Notes under the pieces: generated by a model
Database searches by the model: none
What the model was told of the DNA's origin: nothing
What the model saw: the letters and a program-made list of their open reading frames with translations, nothing else
Source: Candidatus Sulfotelmatobacter sp.
GTDB taxonomy: Bacteria; Acidobacteriota; Terriglobia; Terriglobales; Acidobacteriaceae
Direction: 5' to 3'
Length of the DNA: 5,812 bases
Assembly (NCBI GenBank): GCA_030044775.1
Contig: JASICF010000367.1
Location: forward strand, 1-5,812
Position numbers and translations under genes: made by a program
In this document: one piece after another, positions 1-5,812 of the stretch
Position numbering within the stretch: position 1 is the stretch's first letter
How the letters are laid out: the number at the start of each line of letters is the position of its first letter

Positions 1-438
1 ATATTTATTCGTAACGTCGGTGCCCAGAGTTCCGTTTCCGGTATCGAGCAATGGAGCGGTGCTGGTGACCTCCACCGTTGCCAAGACTCCGGCCGTTTGC
101 AACTTGAAGTTCAGCGACGCTTCCTGGTCGACGGCGAGCACAACATTTGTCTTCTCAGCGGCGCGAAAACCGGGTGCTTCCGCTTTTACGTCATACGTGG
201 AGGGACGCAGCCCGGTGAAGAAATAAGAGCCCTTCTCGTCGGTACGAGAGGTAGTTGTGATGTTGGTGCCAACGTCGCGGATGGTGACGGTTGCGCCCAC
301 GACCAGGGCACCTGCGGGGTCAGTGACTTCTCCTCGCAACTGAGCCCGGTAACTGCCTTGCGCAAAGGAAATGGTGGCAACACAAACAGACAGCCAGACG
401 ATGAGAACACAGGGAAGAAGCTGCCGATTCAGCTGCAT
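1..438 (-). CDS. Oar-like TonB-dependent receptor, N-terminal part (runs off left edge)
   Basis: This is the first 146 codons of an outer-membrane receptor; the open frame continues past base 1. The start ATG (438-436) follows a good Shine-Dalgarno, GGAGGG at 449-444, with 5 bases of spacing. Residues 1-26 form a signal peptide: NRQ, a hydrophobic core LLPCVLIVWLSVCVA, and a likely cut after ISFA, before QGSY. Residues about 34-113 match the carboxypeptidase-regulatory-like beta-sandwich found at the N-terminus of Oar/SusC-type receptors: GEVTDPAGALVVGATVTI, then DEKGSYFFTGLRPSTYDV, then EAPGF. Residues about 120-146 (VEVTSTAPLLDTGNGTLGTD) look like the lead-in to the TonB plug domain. The plug and barrel lie outside the window; relatives are usually about 1000-1200 residues long. 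The expected role is energised import or surface binding of a ligand, plausibly a glycan given the neighbouring hydrolases. The family call is firm; the substrate is unknown. Confidence 0.88.
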   Translation of the reverse strand, partial: MQLNRQLLPCVLIVWLSVCVATISFAQGSYRAQLRGEVTDPAGALVVGATVTIRDVGTNITTTSRTDEKGSYFFTGLRPSTYDVKAEAPGFRAAEKTNVVLAVDQEASLNFKLQTAGVLATVEVTSTAPLLDTGNGTLGTDVTNKY

Positions 439-509
439 GAGATCCCTCCGCACCGCTTGCGCTTTGGGCCGCCGGGAGTGCCACAGAATCGTGAGTGTTT
501 CCCCGGCGG

Positions 510-539
510 CTTGCGAATTGTTACGATTCATTACGAATC
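510..539. repeat. Three tandem 10-bp units in receptor leader
   Basis: On the plus strand three 10-bp units follow one another without a gap: CTTGCGAATT (510-519), GTTACGATTC (520-529) and ATTACGAATC (530-539). The consensus is roughly NTTACGAWTC. The period equals about one helical turn. The block sits directly downstream of the candidate promoter at 545-574 and so would cover the start of transcription and the first leader bases of the receptor gene. An operator for a dimeric or multimeric regulator is one reading and a chance degenerate repeat is another. The repetition is visible; its function is inference. Confidence 0.45.
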
Positions 540-544
540 CAATC

Positions 545-574
545 TTTTTACTCAGTGGAAGTGCCGATTGTCAA
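545..574 (-). promoter_or_regulatory. Candidate sigma-70-type promoter of the left receptor gene
   Basis: Read on the minus strand, a perfect -35 hexamer TTGACA (574-569) is followed after 18 bases by TAAAAA (550-545), which matches 4 of 6 bases of the -10 consensus. Transcription would begin near 537-539 and give a leader of about 100 bases before the ATG at 438. The position in the 238-base gap between two genes on the same strand supports independent transcription of the receptor. The weak -10 keeps the confidence moderate. Confidence 0.5.
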
Positions 575-654
575 GGAAAATGTCGCACAGCGGCCGGCTA
601 AGAAGAGCGGAGGAAAATACCCGCAGCGGTTGGGCTCCGGAAGGATGGTCGAAC

Positions 655-676
655 GGCGGTTCGGCTCTTGACCGCC
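655..676 (-). terminator. Hairpin abutting the stop of the putative glycoside hydrolase gene
   Basis: GGCGGT (plus strand 655-660) pairs with ACCGCC (671-676), giving a perfect 6-bp stem with a 10-base loop that starts directly after the TGA stop (679-677). There is no T-run after it on the minus strand (GTTCGACC follows), so it is not a canonical intrinsic terminator. It could be a transcript-end stabiliser, part of a factor-dependent stop, or chance pairing in GC-rich DNA. Confidence 0.25.
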
Positions 677-2569
677 TCAGTCCGCTGGCAGCCAGAAAAC
701 TGCACCCTTCGAAATGGGCGGCAGGGTAAACGAGATCTTTCCTTCCTTTGCGAGGCCATCGAGTTTCTGCGTTTCTCCTAGAAACGGCAGGAAGTAAGCG
801 GTGTTGCCGCTGCTGTCAGGCACCGTGATGGTAATAGTCTGGGGAGTCTGGACGGGATTCTTGCCCGCGACCAATCCCGCAAAGTTCGCCATGAAGACAT
901 GGGTTTGGCCGTTCACGTGGGCAATGGAAGCGGCGACCTCAGGAGACGCTGAGATTTCAACTCCTGCGCTCGGCGGGAGACTATCGAGAAACGCCTGTTG
1001 CATCTGCGGCGTGGAATGATCGAAATCCTTCTCAAGCGACGCAACGTAGGCTTTGCCCGGACACTCGGCAAATCGCACGACGTTCGGCTGATTGCCCGGA
1101 CCGAGAGGATCGTTCCCGGTAATGATCAGTTTCTTGCCGCGGGACGCATACTGTTCGAGCGCGGTACGCTCGTCTTCGCCGAGAACTCGCACATCGGGAA
1201 GAACCAGAGCTTCGCCATCGAACTCAGAGAGAGTGCGAGGAGTGACGACCTGAAATTCGCGGTGCGCCTGCATCAGAAGAACCAGAATTCCGCGATAGGA
1301 CTGAAGAAATTCATCGGCGTAGTAATCGCGCGTTTTGGGTGAGAAATAGACTCCGATCGGGTGAATCGGCGTGCGTGGCAGGAAGAAAGTTTTTTCGTTT
1401 TGCTTGATCCAGGAGAGAATTTTCTTGCGCGTCGGCGGATCATTCGATCCCGCCATGGAATGGCCGGGCGCATCCCAGAAATTCGCGCCGTCCATGATCT
1501 GCGACATGGCCAGGTTCATCATTGATTCGCGCTTGTCGACGGCTTTATCTCCATCCCAGGAGTAGTTGAGAATCCATGTCGCTTTGCCCTGCGCGAAAGC
1601 GCGGAAGCTGTGCATGCCGACCTGGTAATAGAACCAGTTCAGCGGCGAGCGCTCCGAGGCCATATGCCCGCCTTCGCCAAATTCGTACTCGTGCGCGATA
1701 GCATCGACGACGGGATACAGGCTGTAAACATCGGCGCCCACGCGGACCGACTCTTTCTCAATGCCGGGATAAATTTCGGGAATGGTTTTTATTTTCGGAT
1801 TCACCGATTTTGCATTCTCATCGATCTCGTGCATGAAGTCGGTGAAGGTCTGAATGCGGAAGTCGACCCATTTGCGAAAATTCGGATCGGAGAAATCGCC
1901 GAGCTTTAAATCTTTCTTGGCATCGAGCCCGGTTTGTTTCTTGAATTCCGCGACGGTGTAGTCGTCGAAGCTGGCCCAGGTATCTTCCCAGCCTTCGAAG
2001 TGAGTCATCCAGTAGGGAATGTCGACGTAAATGCCGTCGATACCTGTGGCCGCGATCTGCCGGATATGCTCCATGTAAATCTTGCGCCACTCGGCAGCGT
2101 AAGGACTGACCCAAACGTCTTCATCTCCCTGCCTGATCCAGAACGCGGTGCCACCGCCGAAAAGCGCCGGCTCGCCGGTAATTTTGCGCTGCACCCAGTC
2201 GGGATGTTCTTTGAACAATGTGTGTGGAGTTTTTGCCGCATTCGCGGTGATGCACTCGGTTCCGGCGACGTAAACGAAAGCGTAGTTGCCCGCGGAGTGC
2301 GCTTTCTCGGCAACCGCCCGAATCGCGTTCAGCTTTGCCGTCGGATCGAGGAAGCTCTCGTAGCGCCCTTCGATATCGTTATCCACCTCAATGCCGAACA
2401 CGTCGCCGGCCTCAGCATCGGCGACAATCTTTGCGGCATTGTCCGACCTGAGACCGTAAGCCCCGATACGCACATAATTCGTCCAGTTTTGTTCGACGGG
2501 AGCAGATGAAGCGCTGGCGGTCAAAAAGAGGCAAAGAGCACAAAACCACCCCAACCGTTTTGCGAGCAT
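677..2569 (-). CDS. Secreted putative glycoside hydrolase: TIM barrel plus GH42-type middle domain
   Basis: The gene encodes a 630-residue exported protein. I chose the ATG at 2569-2567 because it gives a clean signal peptide (MLAKR, core LGWFCALCLFLTA, likely cut after SASSA). The frame stays open to an ATG at 2716, but that start would overlap the GH3 gene by 122 bases and put 49 non-signal residues in front. Eight barrel strands can be read: 31-40 NYVRIGAYGL, 57-65 VFGIEVDND, 96-105 YAFVYVAGTE, 176-187 GIDGIYVDIPYW, 259-268 KIKTIPEIYP, 288-297 VDAIAHEYEF, 330-340 ATWILNYSWDG and 361-369 GANFWDAPG. EHPDW (121-125) is common in the hypothetical glycosyl hydrolase (GHL6-like) group. Residues about 403-510 resemble the amidotransferase-like middle domain of GH42 (ALVLPDVRVL, KKLIITGNDPL), and a beta-rich C-terminus follows (about 535-630). 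D183, E265 and E294 are catalytic candidates. The Shine-Dalgarno is weak. The gene lies 25 bases after the GH3 stop, so it is probably co-transcribed with it and possibly translationally coupled. Substrate and exact family are not known to me. Confidence 0.82.
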   Translation of the reverse strand: MLAKRLGWFCALCLFLTASASSAPVEQNWTNYVRIGAYGLRSDNAAKIVADAEAGDVFGIEVDNDIEGRYESFLDPTAKLNAIRAVAEKAHSAGNYAFVYVAGTECITANAAKTPHTLFKEHPDWVQRKITGEPALFGGGTAFWIRQGDEDVWVSPYAAEWRKIYMEHIRQIAATGIDGIYVDIPYWMTHFEGWEDTWASFDDYTVAEFKKQTGLDAKKDLKLGDFSDPNFRKWVDFRIQTFTDFMHEIDENAKSVNPKIKTIPEIYPGIEKESVRVGADVYSLYPVVDAIAHEYEFGEGGHMASERSPLNWFYYQVGMHSFRAFAQGKATWILNYSWDGDKAVDKRESMMNLAMSQIMDGANFWDAPGHSMAGSNDPPTRKKILSWIKQNEKTFFLPRTPIHPIGVYFSPKTRDYYADEFLQSYRGILVLLMQAHREFQVVTPRTLSEFDGEALVLPDVRVLGEDERTALEQYASRGKKLIITGNDPLGPGNQPNVVRFAECPGKAYVASLEKDFDHSTPQMQQAFLDSLPPSAGVEISASPEVAASIAHVNGQTHVFMANFAGLVAGKNPVQTPQTITITVPDSSGNTAYFLPFLGETQKLDGLAKEGKISFTLPPISKGAVFWLPAD

Positions 2570-2594
2570 AGAAAAGATCTCAAATTTCCTGGTT

Positions 2595-5102
2595 CTACTG
2601 AAATGAAACTTTGCCCGTGAGTTCGATCTCTTCCGCGGAACGGGCGACATCGATATCGAAGTCTCCGGGAGCCACTGTCCACGCGTGACGGCTGACATCG
2701 TAATACGAGAAGGCACGCCGGTCGAGCGTGACCTCGACGTGTTTTGTTTCGCCCGGACTCAAATCGACTTTTGCGAAGCCTTTCAATTCCTTCACTGGGC
2801 GGGGAACTGGCGCATGTTTGTCGCCCACATAAACCTGCGCAACCTCGGCTCCACGGCGCGAGCCAGTGTTCGTGACATCGAACGTTACCGTGACGGTCTG
2901 CTCACCGGAAGCGGATCCCGGTGAGACCATCAGATTCTTGTAAGCGAAAGTCGTGTACGAGAGTCCGTAGCCGAAGGGAAACAGCGGCTTGATTCCAGAT
3001 TTATCGAAATGGCGATAGCCAATGAATATGCCCTCTTTGTAATCGACTTCTTCCGATCCGGGTTTCGGATAGTAATTGTCGTGCGCGGCGTTGTCTTCCC
3101 AGCGGCGCTCGACCGAAATGGGCAACCTACCCGAAGGACTGAAATCGCCGAAGAGCAGTTGAGCGAGCGCGGTGCCGCCCTCCTGGCCCGGATACCAGGT
3201 TTCAAGCAGAGCGGGGATGCGATCGACCCAGCCGCTCATATCGACTCCGCCGCCCGAAGTAAGAACGACCACAGTGTTTTTATTCGCGGCGGAAATTTCG
3301 CGGATCAATTCATCTTGCCCCGGAGGAAGCTGAAATTCGCGGTCGCTGCTCTCGCCTTCATCTTCGGCGTCGAAACCAACGGCAAGCACGACAGCATCGG
3401 CTTGCGCAGCCAAACTTTTCGCGACGGGGCTGATCAGATCTTCAGGCCGCGCGATGCCGAGATCGGCCATCGTTTTGCCCCATCCGCCCTTGGCGTAATA
3501 ATCCATCTCAATCTCATGAGGCTCGGCTGAGAGATTTATAGTTTTCTCACTCACGAAGGCGTACCACTGCTTCCAGTTATCGAAGATGAGCTTCTTATCG
3601 ATGTAAAGCCGGTAGCCGCCGTTTTCTCCGGGACCTTGCACGAACACGCAATAATCCCCGGCGGAGGCTGGCGCGAAATATCCCGTCCAGCGGACCGAGA
3701 CGTCGCCGGCGGCGCCATCGTCCCCGCGCGCCGGCTGATAATTCACGTGCTTGTCGACACGAGTGACCGAAGGTGTGCCGCTCAGGGAATTGTTGGTGAA
3801 GAACTCGGTCTTTAGTCCGGCCTGACCGCCCGTGGCCAGCGTGGTGAATTCGGTTTTCTTGGCGATGTCGTCGAACGTGGGAATGCCCCGGTCGTAGTAG
3901 ACCTTCGCGCCACCTCCAAGATAATCAGTAATGCCTTCCAGTTCGCTGACTTGCACAAACGGTTTTGCTTCCGCGCTGCCTCCGCCGGCGGGGATGGCCG
4001 GATAAGCGTCGGGACCGATGACGGCGATCGAATGAACCTTCGATTTATCGAGCGGCAGAAGATGGGTGTCGTTTTTGAGAAGAACGATGCTCTCGCGTGC
4101 CGCGGCCAGAGCCACTTCCCGGCCCTCGGGGTTCAGCCGCGGGATCGATAAATCCGTCTGATCGCGATCGAGCCAGCCAAACTGGACGGCCGTGCGAAGG
4201 ATGCGGCGCACTTTGTCATCGATGGTTGCTTCGCTGACGTTTCCTGCCTTGACCGCTGGAAGCAGAGTCGCGCGGTTCATGAACTTTCCCGACGGCATTT
4301 CGAGATCAAGTCCGCCGTTGGCCGCGGCAATGCCGTCGTAAGTGGAAGTCCAATCTGACATGATGATGCCGTTAAATCCCCAATCTTTCTTCACCACGCC
4401 AATGTTCAGCGGACCGTTTTGCGTCATGTGAACGCCATTGGTGAGATTGTAGGAATCCATGATCGCGCCGACGTGAGCTTCCTTCACCGCAGCCTCAAAG
4501 ACCGGCATATAGATCTCATGCATGGTGCGCTCATCGATCATGGAGTCTGTGTTGTGCCGGTCAAATTCCGAATTGTTTCCCATGAAGTGCTTGATGGTCG
4601 CGCTCACGCCCTGACTCTGCATGCCCTCGATATAAGCGACGGCGGTGCGGGATGCGAGAAAAGGATCTTCGCCGAAGTATTCGAAATTTCTTCCATTCAT
4701 CGGGGCCCGATAAATGTTCACGCCGGGACCGAGCATGAAGTACACGCCTCGCGAGCGCGCATCTTCGCCAATGAACTTGCCGACTCGCTCAGCGAGTCCG
4801 GGATTCCACGTGGCTGCGAGACCAACGCCGCCGAAAACCGTTGAAGGACCATAATTCCGCACGCCAACAGGACCATCCGCCATCTTCAGGCGCGGCAAGC
4901 CAATCTTCGGAATCGCGCGGATGTAGAAGGAGTCTAGGCCGCCGACGAGGTCGATTTTTTCTTCTAAGGTGAGCTGCGTGAGAAGGGAATCAACGCGCGC
5001 TTCATTCGCCGGTGATGGCGCCGGCGATAACGACGCGGTCTGAGCTGACGCCGGCAGCGCAAGCACGAGAAGAAGAAAATACCGTGCGGCCTTGTCAAAC
5101 AT
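2595..5102 (-). CDS. Secreted GH3 beta-glycosidase with inserted PA14 domain
   Basis: This 835-residue enzyme should release terminal beta-linked sugars (beta-glucosidase or beta-xylosidase type) from oligosaccharides or glycosides by a retaining mechanism. A signal peptide is clear (MFDKAARYF, core LLLVLALP, cut after ASA at about residue 20). The GH3 N-terminal barrel covers about 35-315: MADGPVGVR (D76), GRNFEYFGEDP (137-147), KHF (171-173) and IMSDW, with D250 as the expected nucleophile. The GH3 C-terminal sandwich starts near 336 (ESIVLLKND), is interrupted by a PA14 domain at about 428-548 (LKTEFFTNNSL, RWTGYFAPASAGDY, YRLYIDKKLIFDNW), and resumes at about 560-715 with DEGESSDRE, where E584 is the likely acid/base. 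A fibronectin-III-like domain (about 735-830) ends the protein. The layout matches PA14-containing GH3 enzymes such as Kluyveromyces marxianus BglI, where the PA14 domain shapes the active-site entrance and limits substrate length. The start is supported by GGGGGT (5114-5109) ahead of ATG. The sequence alone does not fix the sugar specificity. Confidence 0.95.
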   Translation of the reverse strand: MFDKAARYFLLLVLALPASAQTASLSPAPSPANEARVDSLLTQLTLEEKIDLVGGLDSFYIRAIPKIGLPRLKMADGPVGVRNYGPSTVFGGVGLAATWNPGLAERVGKFIGEDARSRGVYFMLGPGVNIYRAPMNGRNFEYFGEDPFLASRTAVAYIEGMQSQGVSATIKHFMGNNSEFDRHNTDSMIDERTMHEIYMPVFEAAVKEAHVGAIMDSYNLTNGVHMTQNGPLNIGVVKKDWGFNGIIMSDWTSTYDGIAAANGGLDLEMPSGKFMNRATLLPAVKAGNVSEATIDDKVRRILRTAVQFGWLDRDQTDLSIPRLNPEGREVALAAARESIVLLKNDTHLLPLDKSKVHSIAVIGPDAYPAIPAGGGSAEAKPFVQVSELEGITDYLGGGAKVYYDRGIPTFDDIAKKTEFTTLATGGQAGLKTEFFTNNSLSGTPSVTRVDKHVNYQPARGDDGAAGDVSVRWTGYFAPASAGDYCVFVQGPGENGGYRLYIDKKLIFDNWKQWYAFVSEKTINLSAEPHEIEMDYYAKGGWGKTMADLGIARPEDLISPVAKSLAAQADAVVLAVGFDAEDEGESSDREFQLPPGQDELIREISAANKNTVVVLTSGGGVDMSGWVDRIPALLETWYPGQEGGTALAQLLFGDFSPSGRLPISVERRWEDNAAHDNYYPKPGSEEVDYKEGIFIGYRHFDKSGIKPLFPFGYGLSYTTFAYKNLMVSPGSASGEQTVTVTFDVTNTGSRRGAEVAQVYVGDKHAPVPRPVKELKGFAKVDLSPGETKHVEVTLDRRAFSYYDVSRHAWTVAPGDFDIDVARSAEEIELTGKVSFQ

Positions 5103-5163
5103 TTTTAAACCCCCGATGGATTACCGAGCCGGAATACCGTCCTGCCCGATGTGCGCGGTTGCA

Positions 5164-5195
5164 ATCCTAACCCTTTGCTCCGGAGTCGCGAAAGG
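5164..5195 (-). promoter_or_regulatory. Palindromic element with weak promoter-like hexamers upstream of the GH3 gene
   Basis: Plus strand 5172-5195 has outer arms CCTTT (5172-5176) and AAAGG (5191-5195) around a perfect 8-bp palindrome CTCCGGAG (5178-5185). On the minus strand a -10-like TAGGAT (5169-5164, 4 of 6) lies just downstream, with only a 3-of-6 match to -35 (TTCGCG, 5192-5187) at 17 bases. If it is a promoter, the palindrome would sit in its spacer, as an operator would. The symmetry is visible; the role is speculative. The rest of the 127-base gap shows nothing else clear. Confidence 0.25.
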
Positions 5196-5210
5196 CGGCC
5201 TATAGCGAAC

Positions 5211-5230
5211 ATCCCCCAACAGCCGGGGAT
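5211..5230 (-). terminator. Short hairpin at the end of the HbpS-like gene
   Basis: ATCCCC (5211-5216) pairs with GGGGAT (5225-5230), a 6-bp stem with an 8-base loop that includes the last base of the TGA stop (5232-5230). On the minus strand it is followed by GTTCGC rather than a T-run, so it would be at best a weak or attenuating terminator. Read-through into the GH3 gene remains possible. Confidence 0.25.
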
Positions 5231-5649
5231 CAAGAGCCGGCAATGAGTTCCACGCCAACCTTTGCCAAGGCTTCATCCTCACTCGATGACAATCCGCTGA
5301 CTGCAACCGAGCCCACCACCTCTCCATTTTTCCAAATGGGCAGCCCGCCGCCCCAGCCAACGTATTTGGGGTCACCATAGTAGGCGATGTCGTGGCCCTT
5401 TTCCGAATGCCTGACCTTGTCGCCGAGTTCGCGCGTTGGCTTGCGCTCGCGGGCCGCAGTCCAGGCCTTATTGATGGCAATCTGAATCGAGGAGACCGGC
5501 GATCCGTCCATGCGGACGAAATAGAGAAGGTCTCCGTGCGCATCGGCTACGGCGATGGCTGCGGCCTTTTTCAGCTCGGAAGCTTTTGCAACGATGAGAT
5601 CGGCGATGCGCTTCGCCTCAAAGGAATCGATAGTGCGGAGGTCTCTCAT
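5230..5649 (-). CDS. GlcG/HbpS family (haem-degrading domain, Pfam PF03928-like) protein
   Basis: This 139-residue protein has no signal peptide or membrane segment, so it is probably cytosolic. It spans the usual length of the single-domain GlcG/HbpS family (about 130-150 residues). Two family signatures are visible: residues 30-66 (AAIAVADAHGDLLYFVRMDG, then SIQIAINKAWTAA), and residues 100-129 (GGGLPIWKNGE, then VVGSVAVSGLSSSEDEALA). Relatives include HbpS of Streptomyces reticuli, which binds haem and takes part in redox sensing, GlcG encoded with glycolate oxidase, and the corrinoid-binding C-terminal part of some PduO proteins. The biochemical role of most members, including this one, is unknown. 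An in-frame TAG lies 11 codons upstream and no other start codon intervenes, so the ATG at 5649 is the best start even though no Shine-Dalgarno precedes it (TCTCTCGG). The gene lies 127 bases upstream of the GH3 gene on the same strand and may share its transcript. Confidence 0.88.
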   Translation of the reverse strand: MRDLRTIDSFEAKRIADLIVAKASELKKAAAIAVADAHGDLLYFVRMDGSPVSSIQIAINKAWTAARERKPTRELGDKVRHSEKGHDIAYYGDPKYVGWGGGLPIWKNGEVVGSVAVSGLSSSEDEALAKVGVELIAGS

Positions 5650-5676
5650 CCGAGAGAATGCGGTGCGATCATCGGG

Positions 5677-5682
5677 ATTCTA
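5677..5682 (-). promoter_or_regulatory. Candidate -10 element of the HbpS-like gene
   Basis: TAGAAT on the minus strand matches 5 of 6 bases of TATAAT and lies just after the receptor terminator. The start of transcription would be near 5670, giving a leader of only about 20 bases to the ATG at 5649. At 17-18 bases upstream there is only a poor -35 (TGGCCC or CTGGCC, about 3 of 6), and it falls inside the terminator stem. Position supports the call; the -35 does not. Confidence 0.35.
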
Positions 5683-5697
5683 AACCGAAGGGCAGAA

Positions 5698-5725
5698 AAG
5701 GGCCAGGAGTAGCTTCCTGGCCCTT
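5698..5725 (-). terminator. Intrinsic terminator of the right-hand receptor gene
   Basis: AAGGGCCAGGA (5698-5708) and TCCTGGCCCTT (5715-5725) form a perfect 11-bp GC-rich stem with a 6-base loop (5709-5714). On the minus strand the stem runs into TTTTCT (5699-5694). It begins 6 bases after the receptor's TAG stop (5734-5732). The plus strand also has a pyrimidine-rich exit (CTTCTTCTCCT), so it could work in both directions. It likely separates the receptor from the following HbpS-like gene. Confidence 0.85.
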
Positions 5726-5731
5726 CTTCTC

Positions 5732-5812
5732 CTAGAACACAACTTTTAGAGCAAACTGAATCAAGCGCTCCGGTGAGGCGACACCGGCACCGACCGTTGA
5801 GGTCACCTGGCC
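5732..5812 (-). CDS. TonB-dependent receptor, C-terminal end (runs off right edge)
   Basis: The minus strand is open from the right edge to a TAG stop (5734-5732) and encodes 26 residues ending in SPERLIQFALKVVF. The pattern R-x-I-Q-F-A-L-K followed by a terminal phenylalanine is the usual last beta-strand of acidobacterial Oar-like TonB-dependent receptors; the terminal aromatic residue is the outer-membrane assembly signal. A strong terminator follows at once. Only the tail is visible, so the call rests on the last strand, the terminal Phe and the presence of a second receptor at the other end of the window. It is too short to judge its relation to that receptor or to name a ligand. Confidence 0.72.
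   Translation of the reverse strand, partial: GQVTSTVGAGVASPERLIQFALKVVF

Noticed and set aside
97..729. 210-codon plus-strand open frame
   Set aside because: It lies antisense to the receptor N-terminus and the end of the putative hydrolase gene, crosses the promoter and hairpin region, and its translation is Arg/Gly-rich with no recognisable domain. The minus-strand products have clear signal peptides and domains.
1934..2509. 191-codon plus-strand open frame
   Set aside because: It is fully antisense to the barrel of the putative hydrolase. The long open frame is a by-product of codon use on the coding strand; no family features are seen.
2570..2594. Possible promoter or terminator between the GH3 and putative hydrolase genes
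   Set aside because: The 25 bases hold neither a stem-loop nor paired -35/-10 hexamers; co-transcription explains the spacing better.
3009..3530. 173-codon plus-strand open frame
   Set aside because: It is antisense to the conserved GH3 C-terminal domain, with no start context or domain of its own.
5121..5543. 140-codon minus-strand open frame overlapping the HbpS-like gene
   Set aside because: It overlaps the HbpS-like gene in another frame. Its translation is Arg/Pro/Ser-rich and lacks family signatures, while the HbpS-like frame shows clear ones.
5698..5725. Inverted repeat considered as a mobile-element end or attachment site
   Set aside because: The position 6 bases after a stop codon, the GC-rich stem with a small loop and the T-run fit an intrinsic terminator, and no second copy or transposase is present.

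Overview
The window looks like a carbohydrate-uptake and carbohydrate-degradation locus of a Gram-negative bacterium with an outer membrane. An acidobacterium (Acidobacteriota, Terriglobia-like) is the most likely source. This is an inference from the Oar-like TonB-dependent receptors with an N-terminal carboxypeptidase-regulatory-like domain, the secreted GH3 enzyme, the moderately GC-rich coding sequence and the way receptors and glycoside hydrolases are interleaved. No 16S rRNA or other taxonomic marker is present.

All genes that I can support lie on the minus strand, so the biological order runs from right to left. At the right edge (5732-5812) are the last 26 codons of one outer-membrane receptor, ending in the aromatic residue typical of beta-barrel C-termini. 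A strong hairpin with a short T-run (5698-5725) follows as its terminator. Next comes a small cytosolic GlcG/HbpS-like protein (5230-5649), then a secreted 835-residue GH3 beta-glycosidase with an inserted PA14 domain (2595-5102). Only 25 bases further on is a secreted 630-residue putative glycoside hydrolase with a TIM barrel and a GH42-type middle domain (677-2569). After a 238-base intergenic region with a candidate promoter and three tandem 10-bp units, a second Oar-like TonB-dependent receptor begins (438 down to 1) and runs off the left edge.

The likely logic is that the receptors import oligosaccharides or bind glycans at the cell surface. The two exported hydrolases, probably co-transcribed, then cut the glycan in the periplasm or outside the cell. 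The substrate cannot be read from the sequence. The HbpS-like gene is a less obvious partner and may simply be the first gene of the same transcript or a separate unit. The least described part is the 630-residue hydrolase: its barrel strands can be read from the sequence and put acidic residues at the ends of strands 4, 5, 6 and 8, but I cannot place it in a characterised CAZy family. No RNA genes, mobile elements or CRISPR arrays were seen, and no stretch without a gene exceeds 300 bases.
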